A stretch of DNA of 10,667 bases from Mogibacterium sp. (GTDB lineage: Bacteria > Bacillota_A > Clostridia > Peptostreptococcales > Anaerovoracaceae), in assembly GCA_017469325.1 (NCBI GenBank), contig JAFUGO010000024.1, positions 1-10,667 of the forward strand, given 5' to 3'. This document shows positions 1-6,556 of the stretch, piece after piece. A program made the position numbers and the translations under genes. Each line of letters opens with the position of its first letter. Position 1 is the stretch's first letter. The notes under the pieces were generated by a model. It saw nothing but the letters and a program-made list of their open reading frames with translations, was not told the origin of the DNA and searched no databases.

Positions 1-75
1 ATGAGAGTATTCATGCAGAGAGATGAATAGTCATGCAGATGGGATCCTTTGGGCGCAGGGTAGTTAGTACTTGTA

Positions 76-113
76 CCGTCAAAATGACGGGGCAGGCATC
101 AATTAATTGATGC
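76..113. repeat. Two adjacent inverted repeats, one a perfect 18-bp palindrome
   Basis: CCGTCA (76-81) pairs with TGACGG (85-90) across an AAA loop. Six bases further on, GCATCAATTAATTGATGC (96-113) is a perfect 18-bp palindrome with no loop. A loopless palindrome of this length looks more like a protein-binding site on DNA than an RNA hairpin, and no T-run follows it, so it is not a standard intrinsic terminator. Which protein would bind, and which gene it would serve, cannot be told from here. Confidence 0.55.
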
Positions 114-180
114 TTCGGGGCTCATATCTTGGTTAGATGCGTCAATGACAATGCTGGTTAGCGAGTAGGAGATAGCGACG

Positions 181-256
181 AGTGATGATGCTTTATAGAC
201 ATGGGTTGAGACAAGTGATGATGCTTTATAGATATGGGTTGAGACAAGTGATGATG
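181..256. repeat. 33-bp tandem direct repeat, about 2.3 copies
   Basis: Unit 1 is 181-213 and unit 2 is 214-246; they differ at one base (a C in ATAGAC against a T in ATAGAT). A third partial copy, AGTGATGATG, occupies 247-256 before the sequence diverges. The units abut directly, which rules out a CRISPR array. The near identity suggests a recent duplication by slippage, or iterated protein-binding sites. No open frame runs through it. Confidence 0.85.
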
Positions 257-319
257 GTTAATGGTTAGCTGCTTGTGAGAGGCGCTTCAAAAAAAGATTA
301 GATAAGATAGCGAAAAGGC

Positions 320-347
320 TTGACTTACAATGAACATATGCTAATAT
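320..347 (+). promoter_or_regulatory. Sigma-A-type promoter for the metal-efflux cassette
   Basis: TTGACT (320-325) and TAATAT (342-347) are separated by 16 bp, and TG at 339-340 gives an extended -10 (TGC before the hexamer). Transcription would start near 353-355, leaving a leader of about 120 nt before the repressor gene. An inverted repeat in that leader, ATGTATT (370-376) with AATACAT (384-390), could form a small hairpin. The promoter overlaps the operator described separately, which fits repression by steric exclusion of RNA polymerase. Confidence 0.7.
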
Positions 348-360
348 ATTCATATGAACA
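330..360. promoter_or_regulatory. ArsR/SmtB-type operator
   Basis: Half-sites ATGAACATAT (330-339) and ATATATTCAT (344-353) form an inverted repeat around a 4-bp centre, matching at 9 of 10 positions. TGAA...TTCA arms of this type are typical of SmtB/CzrA/CadC operators. The second arm also forms the left half of the 10-bp palindrome TTCATATGAA (349-358), and ATGAACA recurs at 354-360, so three half-sites alternate in orientation. The site covers the promoter spacer and the -10. Assignment to the downstream ArsR protein is inferred from position and motif. Confidence 0.7.
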
Positions 361-476
361 AACGGTAATATGTATTGAGATCAAATACATGACCAATGAG
401 AAGAGAATGATGTTGCCGGGCATGTAACGGACAATCGGCGGCTGTACCGGATAGTTTAAACGGAAAGGTGAGCGAG

Positions 477-791
477 ATGGCTGAAAGCGCAGAATACAGA
501 CTCAAAGGAATGGATGAAGAGGAACTGCTGGAACTGGCGGATCTTTTCAAGATGTTCGGTGACTCTACGCGCATCAAGATACTCTACGATCTGTTTGACG
601 GAGAAAAGAACGTCACTGAGATCTGCGAGGATATAGAGATGAACCAGTCTGCCGTATCGCATCAGCTCAAGGCCCTGAAGAACGGGAAGCTCATAAAGAG
701 CCGGCGCGAGGGCAAGGCGATCTACTACTCACTGGATGATGATCATGTAAAGACCATAATCGCGATGGGCAAGGAGCATATTGAAGAATAG
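477..791 (+). CDS. ArsR/SmtB-family metal-sensing repressor, CzrA-like
   Basis: This 104-residue winged helix-turn-helix repressor matches the usual size of the family. ATG 477 is preferred over GTG 468 because AAAGGTGA lies 6 nt upstream of the ATG, while the GTG sits inside that ribosome binding site. The dimer/DNA-binding core is clear: FGDSTRIKIL at 27-36 and the recognition helix NQSAVSHQLKALK at 56-68, followed by the wing RREGKAIYYSL (76-86). There is no ELCVC-type cysteine pair in helix alpha-3, only C50, so an arsenic or CadC-type alpha-3 site is unlikely. The C-terminal helix holds D88, H90, H101 and E104, spaced like the alpha-5 Zn/Co site of CzrA (Asp, His, His, His) with the last His replaced by Glu. 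It probably represses its own promoter and the downstream transporter genes until Zn or Co binds. The metal is inferred. Confidence 0.9.
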   Translation: MAESAEYRLKGMDEEELLELADLFKMFGDSTRIKILYDLFDGEKNVTEICEDIEMNQSAVSHQLKALKNGKLIKSRREGKAIYYSLDDDHVKTIIAMGKEHIEE

Positions 792-905
792 TGCCGGAAT
801 AAAGCGATCCAAGGCAGTATACATAAACTATATAATAAGCGATAAATAGTTAAACACTGGCTGCAAAGCCGTTTTAATAACATTTTCTAAAAGGAGAACA
901 AAACC
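792..905 (+). other. 114-bp spacer with weak hairpins and an isolated -10-like box
   Basis: The gap between the repressor and the HMA gene holds AACTAT (826-831) facing ATAGTT about a dozen bases later, a small GGCT-GCAA-AGCC hairpin followed by T-rich sequence, and a perfect TATAAT at 831-836 with no recognisable -35. It may adjust the ratio of repressor to transporter by RNA processing or partial termination, but none of these elements is strong. The HMA gene's AAGGAG (891-896) ends the spacer. Confidence 0.35.
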
Positions 906-1124
906 ATGAAAAAGAAATTCAAACTTATCGACCTCGATTGTGCAAACTGCGCTGCAAAGATGGAAGATGCGATCAAGCAGATCGACGGAGTAAACGACGC
1001 ATCCGTAAGCTTCATGACACAGAAGATGATGATCGATGCAGACGACGCTGTATTCGATAAGGTAGTGGAAGAGGCTGTCAAGGAGATCGCTAAGGTCGAG
1101 CCGGACTGCCAGGTCGTTTTATAA
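906..1124 (+). CDS. Stand-alone HMA-domain metal-binding protein
   Basis: This 72-residue protein is a single ferredoxin-like heavy-metal-associated domain. The metal-binding loop is D11-C12-A-N-C15 in the context LIDLDCANCAAKME. The aspartate directly before CxxC is the form found in Zn/Cd/Pb ATPases (CadA, ZntA) rather than the MxCxxC of copper chaperones. Helix 1 follows the loop (AAKMEDAIKQIDGV) and the beta strand SVSFMTQKMMID matches the normal fold. GGAG at 893-896 lies 9 nt before ATG. It sits 71 bp upstream of a P1B ATPase that lacks an N-terminal HMA, so it most likely acts in trans as that domain or as a soluble metal donor in the cytoplasm. The domain call is firm; the partnership is inferred from gene order. 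Confidence 0.9.
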   Translation: MKKKFKLIDLDCANCAAKMEDAIKQIDGVNDASVSFMTQKMMIDADDAVFDKVVEEAVKEIAKVEPDCQVVL

Positions 1125-1195
1125 AGAACCGAAGGAAAGTTAAAGGGATCCGAAGAAGGACCGGTGATCCGGAAGCGTAAAGAGGATTCAGAGCT

Positions 1196-3127
1196 ATGGA
1201 CAAATTTACACCTAAACAGAAAAAAGAACTGAAGCGCATAATAATCTCGTTTGTGCTCTTTGTGATACTGATGGTGCTTGAGCACACAGGGGTGTTCCCT
1301 GAAGAGGGACCCGGGATGTGGCTCATGCTTGCGCTCTACCTCGTGCCGTACTTCATAGTAGGCAACGATGTTGTTCGCAAGTGCTTCATAGGCATAAAGA
1401 ACAGGCAGCTGTTTGACGAGAGCTTCCTGATGACGCTCGCCACAGTCGGCGCGTTCGGATGCAAGGAGTTCGGCGAAGCCGTGGCCGTAATGCTGTTCTA
1501 TCAGGTGGGAGAGTTCTTCCAGGACTACGCGGTCAACAAGTCCAGGGGCTCCATCACGGAGCTGATGAGCATGGCGCCGGATTTTGCGAACCGTGAGGCT
1601 GAGGACGGAAGCGTTGAGGTGATCGATCCGGACGATATCGAGGTGGGCGATATTCTTGTTATCAAGCCTGGCGAAAAGATCCCTACAGACGGAGTAGTCA
1701 TCGAAGGAAGCGGACTTATCAATACATCCGCTCTTACCGGAGAGTCGCTGCCGCGCAACGTGGGCGAAGGCGATCAGGTCATTTCGGGATGCATCAACGG
1801 AGATATGCTGCTCAGAGTCAGAGCCGAGAAGGAATTCGATGACTGTACTGTCTCGCAGATACTGGAGCTGGTCGAAGACGCAGCCTCACGCAAGTCTGTC
1901 ACAGAGAACTTCATTACAAGATTCGCCCGCTGGTACACACCGTCGGTCGTTATAGCAGCGGTGATCCTGGCATTCATACCGCCGCTGATCTCCGGCCACT
2001 TTGCAGCTGAGTTCGGCAAGTGGGTCCTCAGGGCATGCACATTCCTTGTAATATCGTGTCCGTGCGCTCTGGTCATTTCGGTACCGCTGGCATTCTTCGG
2101 TGGCATCGGTGCTGCTTCGTCAAAGGGTGTGCTGGTAAAGGGTTCCAATTATCTTGAGCTCATGGCTGACCTCGATACGGTCGTATCGGACAAGACGGGT
2201 ACGCTCACTGAAGGAAGATTCAAAGTCGCTATGGTCGAAGCTGCAAATGGCGTCGACACAGATGAAGTGATCAGGTATGCCGCAGCAGCTGAAGCCGGTT
2301 CTACTCATCCTATAGCGGCAGCGATCGTCGAAGCATGCGATGATCCTTTCGCTCAGTCAAAGATCAAGGACGAGCAGGTCATAGCCGGCAAGGGCATAAA
2401 GGCAAAGGTCGGAAGGACACTCGTCACGGTAGGAAACAGAAGCTTCTTCAAGGATGAAGGCATCGAGCTTCCTGAGGCAGAGCCTGAAGTCACGGGCACA
2501 AACTGCTACGTTGCAAAGAACGGCAAATATATCGGCGTTATAGTCGTAGCGGACATGCCTAAGGCCGGCGCCAAGGAGGCGATCGCGGATATGATCGCGG
2601 CAGGCATCAGCAAGGTCGTTATGCTGACCGGTGATTCGGAGCACGTTGCGGCATCTGTCGCGAAGGACCTCGGTATCACGGATTACAAGGCGGAGCTTCT
2701 GCCGCAGGATAAGGTAAGCGCTGTAGAGACTCTTCTCGTAGAACTGAGAGGCGGAGCCGGATCGGGCGATGATGCAGACAAGCGCCGCAAACGCCTGGCC
2801 TTTATAGGCGACGGAATCAACGACGCGCCTGTGCTGTCGGTTTCGGATATCGGTATCGCCATGGGATCACTCGGATCGGACGCGGCCATAGAGGCTGCCG
2901 ATGTGGTCATCATGGATGATGATCTCAAGAAGATCCCGGCGGTCATGCGTATAGCACGCAAGACACTCGGCATATCCAGACAGAATATCGCATTTGCTCT
3001 GTTCGTGAAATTCGCCTGCCTCATACTTGGAGCGGTCGGTATCGCGAACATGTGGGTAGCGGTATTCGCGGACGTCGGAGTCGCGGTCCTGTGCATCCTG
3101 AATTCGATGCGCATGCTGAAAAAATAG
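1196..3127 (+). CDS. cadA: P1B-type Zn/Cd/Pb-exporting ATPase lacking an HMA domain
   Basis: This 643-residue membrane pump uses ATP to export divalent soft metals. Visible motifs in order are: paired N-terminal membrane helices (about 14-31 and 41-56), a further pair around 74-107, the actuator TGES (181-184), the transport motif CPC (288-290) in a membrane helix, the phosphorylation site DKTGT (D332), the P1B nucleotide-site HP (H371-P372), the hinge GDGIND (538-543), and two last helices carrying K605 and D626. CPC with that Lys and Asp is the P1B-2 Zn/Cd/Pb signature; copper pumps have different residues there. It starts directly at the membrane region, with no CxxC domain; that domain is encoded by the gene before it. 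AGAGG at 1181-1185 precedes the ATG. A Gly/Asp/Lys/Arg-rich loop (about 518-533) just before GDGIND looks longer than usual. CadA and ZntA are equally good names; the metal is inferred. Confidence 0.93.
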   Translation: MDKFTPKQKKELKRIIISFVLFVILMVLEHTGVFPEEGPGMWLMLALYLVPYFIVGNDVVRKCFIGIKNRQLFDESFLMTLATVGAFGCKEFGEAVAVMLFYQVGEFFQDYAVNKSRGSITELMSMAPDFANREAEDGSVEVIDPDDIEVGDILVIKPGEKIPTDGVVIEGSGLINTSALTGESLPRNVGEGDQVISGCINGDMLLRVRAEKEFDDCTVSQILELVEDAASRKSVTENFITRFARWYTPSVVIAAVILAFIPPLISGHFAAEFGKWVLRACTFLVISCPCALVISVPLAFFGGIGAASSKGVLVKGSNYLELMADLDTVVSDKTGTLTEGRFKVAMVEAANGVDTDEVIRYAAAAEAGSTHPIAAAIVEACDDPFAQSKIKDEQVIAGKGIKAKVGRTLVTVGNRSFFKDEGIELPEAEPEVTGTNCYVAKNGKYIGVIVVADMPKAGAKEAIADMIAAGISKVVMLTGDSEHVAASVAKDLGITDYKAELLPQDKVSAVETLLVELRGGAGSGDDADKRRKRLAFIGDGINDAPVLSVSDIGIAMGSLGSDAAIEAADVVIMDDDLKKIPAVMRIARKTLGISRQNIAFALFVKFACLILGAVGIANMWVAVFADVGVAVLCILNSMRMLKK

Positions 3128-3139
3128 GTTTAAAAGCAA

Positions 3140-3166
3140 AGAGCCTGTCCGGAAAGGGCAGGCTCT
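3140..3166. terminator. Hairpin after the metal ATPase, possible terminator
   Basis: AGAGCCTGTCC (3140-3150) pairs with GGGCAGGCTCT (3156-3166), an 11-bp stem with one G-U pair and a 5-nt loop, 12 bp after the ATPase stop. On the + strand no clean T-run follows, so termination there would be weak or factor-assisted. On the opposite strand the stem is followed by TTTGCTTTT, a better U-tract. It is the natural boundary between the metal cassette and the PBP gene. Confidence 0.5.
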
Positions 3167-3212
3167 GCCGTTACCTTAATACATCTTAATCTAAATATAG
3201 CGCTATTAAGGG

Positions 3213-3240
3213 GTGAAAAATCAATATTTTGTGTTAAAAT
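3213..3240 (+). promoter_or_regulatory. Probable extended -10 promoter for the PBP gene
   Basis: TAAAAT (3235-3240) is preceded by TGT at 3232-3234, giving an extended -10. The best -35 is GTGAAA (3213-3218) with a 16-bp spacer, which is weak. The surrounding bases are AT-rich, in contrast to the coding sequence. Transcription would begin near 3247, inside or just before the hairpin described next. Confidence 0.45.
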
Positions 3241-3242
3241 TG

Positions 3243-3270
3243 TGCGGGAACAGAAAATACCGCATTTTTT
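3243..3270 (+). terminator. Terminator-like hairpin with T6 tract in the PBP leader
   Basis: TGCGG (3243-3247) pairs with CCGCA (3260-3264) across a 12-nt A-rich loop and is followed at once by TTTTTT (3265-3270). The stem is short, so it would be a weak terminator. It could stop readthrough from the metal cassette or attenuate the PBP transcript. A second small inverted repeat, GCAGA-TCCTG-TCTGC, lies just before the PBP ribosome binding region. Confidence 0.3.
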
Positions 3271-3314
3271 GTTTACTAAATTCCAGCAGGCAGATCCTGT
3301 CTGCGTGAGTAAAA

Positions 3315-6300
3315 ATGGCCAAAGACAAAAGCAACAACAAGAATAATAAAGATCAGAATAAAGAGCTGAGTACGGAGACAAGAGAGATACGTCAGGACAG
3401 CCGCAACATTTCTGCCAACATGGGCAGAAGGCAGGGCCCGGCGACTCTTTCGTTTGACTTCGAAAACAAACCGGGATCGGAAAAGCCTGAAAAGCCTGCA
3501 GCAGAACCTGTGACAGAAAAGGCAGCGGAGCCTGCGGCAACATCGGGCCCGGACGGCAGAAGGACTATCATAAAGGACGATGCCAACGAGTCATTTGAGA
3601 AAACAAAGACTCAGTACGGACTTCCGGCCGATTACAGGGACGAGCTTTATGATGAGCTCAACAGCCTTGCGGCATCGGAAGCACCTGCGCCGCAGAAGTC
3701 AGACTTCAGCAAGAACTTCGACGCGTTCAAATCCAAAGTAAAGAAGAAGATCGCCGAGAAGCAGGAAGAAGCAAAGCTGGCCAGAGCTGCTGCTGAAGAA
3801 AAGAAGAGGCAGGAAGAGCTCGAAAAGGCAGCTGTTGCTGCAGCTCTCGAAGAGAAGAAAGCGCAGGAAGAATACGAGGCGCAGCTCGAAGAAGCTATAA
3901 AGGCTGAGAAGAAAGCCCAGAGAGAAGCTGCCAGGGCAAACATAAAGAACAAGAAACCGGCCAGACCTCAGAAGTCGGTAAAGAAAATAGGAGGCAGTGC
4001 AAAGGGCGCCGGCAGGATCGTAAAGCCTAAGGACGAAGCGGCCAAAGAAGAGGCGGCAAAGACCACGAAGAAAGCGGCGGCCAAGCCTGTCAATAAACCG
4101 GTCAAGAAGTCATACAGCACATTCAAGATCGGAAGCGTAAGCAGGATCGCCAAGGGCGGCAAGAATAAAAAGCCAAAGACCGGCAGCAGCAATAAATCAA
4201 ATGCCGGCAAGACCACAGCCGTCGCACCGCTTCTCAAGGACAAGCTGAAAAAGCTCCAGAAAAAGAAGAAACCTCGCAAGCAGCGCAAGACCTGGGTAAG
4301 GATAGTGCTCGGGTGCATCAAACTGATGATTGCCTGCGCGATAGTCGGTGGAGTCGCCGGAGGCGGCTATGTAGCATATACGATCTCGCATGCAGATCCG
4401 ATCCATCCGGAGCAGATCTACAACACGATCGATATAAGTACGCATATCTACAATGATAAAGGCAACCTTACTGACGACGTATTCTACTCAGAGAACCGAG
4501 ACCTTGCCACATATGAGCAGTTCCCGGATAACCTGAAGAACGCGTTCATCTCCATAGAGGACAAAACTTTCTGGACGCACAACGGCTTCAACGTCAGGCG
4601 TATATTCGGAGCGATCTGGAACTCAGTCAGAGGCGGAGGCGAGATAAGCGGGACGAGTACGATCACGCAGCAACTCGCGCGTAACGTATTCCTGCCTGAA
4701 GAAAAGAGCATAAGGTCGATAAAGCGTAAGATCATAGAAATGTATTACGCTTACCAGATAGAGCAGGAGCTCACCAAAGAAGAGATCCTGACAGCGTATC
4801 TCAATACTATCTATCTCGGATACGGATGCTACGGTGTGGATACAGCCGCAGACAAGTACTTCGACGAAGACGTTGAGAACCTGACGCTCGAGCAGTGTGC
4901 AGCGCTTGCGGCACTGCCGCCGGCACCGGGAGTATACGCGCTCATCCTCACTGAGAATGATGAGGCAGAGACCACAACGGACATCGGCGACGGACTGTAC
5001 GCAAACGATGTGTCGCAGCAGAGGCGCTATCTGGTACTCGATCTGATGGCAGAGCAGGGCTTCATAAGCGCAGAAGAAGCAGAAGCCGCAAAGAAGCCTC
5101 TTACCGATTTCATCAAACCGGGCGGAGCGACATCCAGCACGATATCTTCGTTCAAGGATTACCTGCTTGACACGGTAAAGAACGATCTGATGACAACATA
5201 CAATCTGTCCGCAGAGCAGGCAGAGAAGATGGTCTACACAAAGGGCCTCAACATCTACTCTACGCTTGACTCACAGGCACAGAAAGCGATCATGAAGCAG
5301 TTCAGGAATGACGACAACTTCCCTGACGCGATAGACGGTTCGGAAGTTGAGGCTGCAATGGTAATTACGGAAGTCGGCACAGGTCAGATCAAGGCTATGG
5401 CCGGAACCAGGAACCCTGACGCAGAGAAGCTCTTCAACAGAGCGGTCAATCCGCGTCAGCCTGGATCGTCAATAAAGCCGATCGCTGTTTATGCTCCGGC
5501 TCTTCAGAAGAGCTATGAGTATCACAAGGACGGCAAGAAGTTCCAGTTCGTCGACACCGGCTATGACAACCAGGGCAAGAAGTACTGGGGCGACTATATA
5601 ACCACAAGTTCGGGCGTCGTAGACGAGAGGATGAAGGTCAAAGGCAAGGTATGGCCGCAGAACTTCAGCCGTACATACTCGGGTTACAAGACATTCAGAC
5701 AGGCGATGCAGCTGTCGCTCAACACATGCGCAGTTAAGATCCTCTCGCAGGTCGGAGTTGACTACTCCATGGATATGGTAAAGAAGTTCGGAGTAACGAC
5801 AGTAGTCGATGACGCTTCGCAGCCGACCAACGACCTCAACCTCGCAGCTCTCGGACTCGGAGCTATGACGGAAGGTGTAACACCTCTGGATATGGCGCTC
5901 GCATACGCGGCGTTCCCTAATGGAGGAGTCGTGAATTCCGGCATATGCTACACCAAGGTCACAGACAGCAAGGGCAAGATCCTGCTGGAGGGCAAGTCCG
6001 AAGAGACGAGAGTACTCGATGAGGGTGTCGCATACATCATGACAGACATGCTCCAGACTGTAGTAACACACGGTATAGCCGGCGAGGCCGCAATAAGCGG
6101 TGAGCAGGTCGGAGGAAAGACCGGTACTACGGACGACACATGGGATATCTGGTTTGATGGATTCACCGCAAACTACGCGGCAGCTCTCTGGATCGGCACG
6201 GATGACAACGTAGAGCTCAATACGACATCCACCACGGCCGCAAGGCTCTGGAGCAAGATCATGGGCAACGTCAAAAAGGCCAAGGGCGGTGAGTATAAGT

Positions 6301-6473
6301 CGAGACCTGACAACGTCATCGTGAAGAACGGCGAGTACTACATCCAGGGTACACAGCCGCCTGATCCGCCTCCTCAGCCAAAGAAGACTGAGAAGAAGGA
6401 CGACAAGAAGACCGATGCTGCTCAGAGCGGCGGAGATCAGAAGCAGACTGACGCCGCAAAGCCTCCAAACTAA
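3315..6473 (+). CDS. Class A penicillin-binding protein, bifunctional transglycosylase/transpeptidase
   Basis: This 1052-residue protein polymerises lipid II into glycan strands and crosslinks the stem peptides on the outer face of the membrane. Residues 1-326 are cytoplasmic and of low complexity, very rich in Lys, Ala and Glu, with a long charged helix or coiled coil at about 139-208. One membrane anchor lies at about 330-355. The GT51 transglycosylase follows: catalytic E415-D416 (SIEDKTFWTHNG), then GTSTITQQLARN, RKIIEMYYAYQIE and ILTAYLNTIYLG. The transpeptidase has S718-S-I-K721 (SxxK), S801-L-N803 (SxN) and K935-T-G (KTG), so both active sites are intact. A Pro/Lys/Asp/Gln-rich tail ends the protein. 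The ATG has only a weak GTGAG 5 nt upstream. The family is certain (PBP1A-like). The cytoplasmic extension is much longer than in typical class A enzymes. A paralogue-level symbol (ponA, mrcA, pbpF) cannot be chosen from the sequence. Confidence 0.95.
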   Translation: MAKDKSNNKNNKDQNKELSTETREIRQDSRNISANMGRRQGPATLSFDFENKPGSEKPEKPAAEPVTEKAAEPAATSGPDGRRTIIKDDANESFEKTKTQYGLPADYRDELYDELNSLAASEAPAPQKSDFSKNFDAFKSKVKKKIAEKQEEAKLARAAAEEKKRQEELEKAAVAAALEEKKAQEEYEAQLEEAIKAEKKAQREAARANIKNKKPARPQKSVKKIGGSAKGAGRIVKPKDEAAKEEAAKTTKKAAAKPVNKPVKKSYSTFKIGSVSRIAKGGKNKKPKTGSSNKSNAGKTTAVAPLLKDKLKKLQKKKKPRKQRKTWVRIVLGCIKLMIACAIVGGVAGGGYVAYTISHADPIHPEQIYNTIDISTHIYNDKGNLTDDVFYSENRDLATYEQFPDNLKNAFISIEDKTFWTHNGFNVRRIFGAIWNSVRGGGEISGTSTITQQLARNVFLPEEKSIRSIKRKIIEMYYAYQIEQELTKEEILTAYLNTIYLGYGCYGVDTAADKYFDEDVENLTLEQCAALAALPPAPGVYALILTENDEAETTTDIGDGLYANDVSQQRRYLVLDLMAEQGFISAEEAEAAKKPLTDFIKPGGATSSTISSFKDYLLDTVKNDLMTTYNLSAEQAEKMVYTKGLNIYSTLDSQAQKAIMKQFRNDDNFPDAIDGSEVEAAMVITEVGTGQIKAMAGTRNPDAEKLFNRAVNPRQPGSSIKPIAVYAPALQKSYEYHKDGKKFQFVDTGYDNQGKKYWGDYITTSSGVVDERMKVKGKVWPQNFSRTYSGYKTFRQAMQLSLNTCAVKILSQVGVDYSMDMVKKFGVTTVVDDASQPTNDLNLAALGLGAMTEGVTPLDMALAYAAFPNGGVVNSGICYTKVTDSKGKILLEGKSEETRVLDEGVAYIMTDMLQTVVTHGIAGEAAISGEQVGGKTGTTDDTWDIWFDGFTANYAAALWIGTDDNVELNTTSTTAARLWSKIMGNVKKAKGGEYKSRPDNVIVKNGEYYIQGTQPPDPPPQPKKTEKKDDKKTDAAQSGGDQKQTDAAKPPN
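3729..3938 (+). other. Segment encoding a charged Ala/Glu/Lys helix in the PBP tail
   Basis: Codons 139-208 of the PBP encode an almost uninterrupted run of Glu, Lys, Ala, Arg and Gln without proline or glycine, with alternating acidic and basic blocks. This fits a long coiled coil or a stable single helix lying in the cytoplasm. It is followed by a basic, Gly/Ser/Pro-containing linker to the membrane anchor. The helix assignment rests on composition only. Confidence 0.6.
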
Positions 6474-6480
6474 AAAAAGC

Positions 6481-6509
6481 TTGCAATCACAAGGCTTCGG
6501 TGGTATAAA
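6481..6509 (+). promoter_or_regulatory. Sigma-A-type promoter for rimP-nusA-ylxR-infB
   Basis: TTGCAA (6481-6486) and TATAAA (6504-6509) are separated by exactly 17 bp, and TGG at 6501-6503 gives an extended -10. The predicted start near 6516 leaves a leader of about 70 nt that contains the perfect hairpin at 6531-6556. It begins 8 bp after the PBP stop codon, so the operon need not depend on PBP transcription, although no convincing terminator separates the two. Confidence 0.7.
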
Positions 6510-6530
6510 TGCATAGTAAGTTAACGTCAC

Positions 6531-6556
6531 GAAAGAGTGGGGACACCCACTCTTTC
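6531..6556 (+). promoter_or_regulatory. Perfect 11-bp leader hairpin upstream of rimP
   Basis: GAAAGAGTGGG (6531-6541) pairs without mismatch with CCCACTCTTTC (6546-6556) around a GACA tetraloop. It lies between the promoter and rimP, early in the predicted transcript. A T6 run (6570-6575) follows but starts 13 nt after the stem, so this is not a simple intrinsic terminator. Leaders of rimP-nusA-infB operons are known sites of attenuation in other bacteria, and NusA acts on RNA hairpins, so autoregulation is a reasonable inference. It could equally be an RNA-stability or processing element. Confidence 0.65.

Larger units (their letters stand above)
1..319. other. Non-coding region with short repeats upstream of the metal cassette
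   Basis: No reading frame of believable quality lies here on either strand; the frame opening at base 1 stops after nine codons. The stretch is visibly more AT-rich than the genes that follow and is built of recurring short words: an 8-bp direct repeat TCATGCAG at 11-18 and 31-38, GGTTAG at 131-136, 156-161 and 263-268, a perfect 18-bp palindrome at 96-113, and a 33-bp tandem repeat at 181-256. I see no tRNA, no rRNA, and no clear terminator for a gene to the left. It may be the decayed edge of a neighbouring element or an ordinary long intergenic spacer. Confidence 0.6.

Noticed and set aside
181..256. CRISPR-like repeats
   Set aside because: The 33-bp units are contiguous, without spacers, and no cas gene is present.
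831..836. Internal promoter before the HMA gene (TATAAT)
   Set aside because: There is no -35 at 16-18 bp and no extended -10; AT-rich spacers often contain this word by chance.
887..1285. 132-codon minus-strand frame opposite the HMA gene
   Set aside because: It is antisense to the clear D-C-A-N-C domain and the ATPase start, and has no recognisable domain.
6477..6497. Bulged stem right after the PBP stop as a terminator
   Set aside because: AAGCTTG pairs with CAA-GCTT only with a bulged G, no T-run follows, and it overlaps the -35 of the next promoter.
5469..6530. Long open frame (353 codons) on the minus strand
   Set aside because: It lies wholly opposite the PBP transpeptidase domain, whose SxxK, SxN and KTG motifs are plainly real. 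Its Leu/Arg/Cys-rich product resembles no family I know, and it starts in the rimP promoter region without a ribosome binding site.
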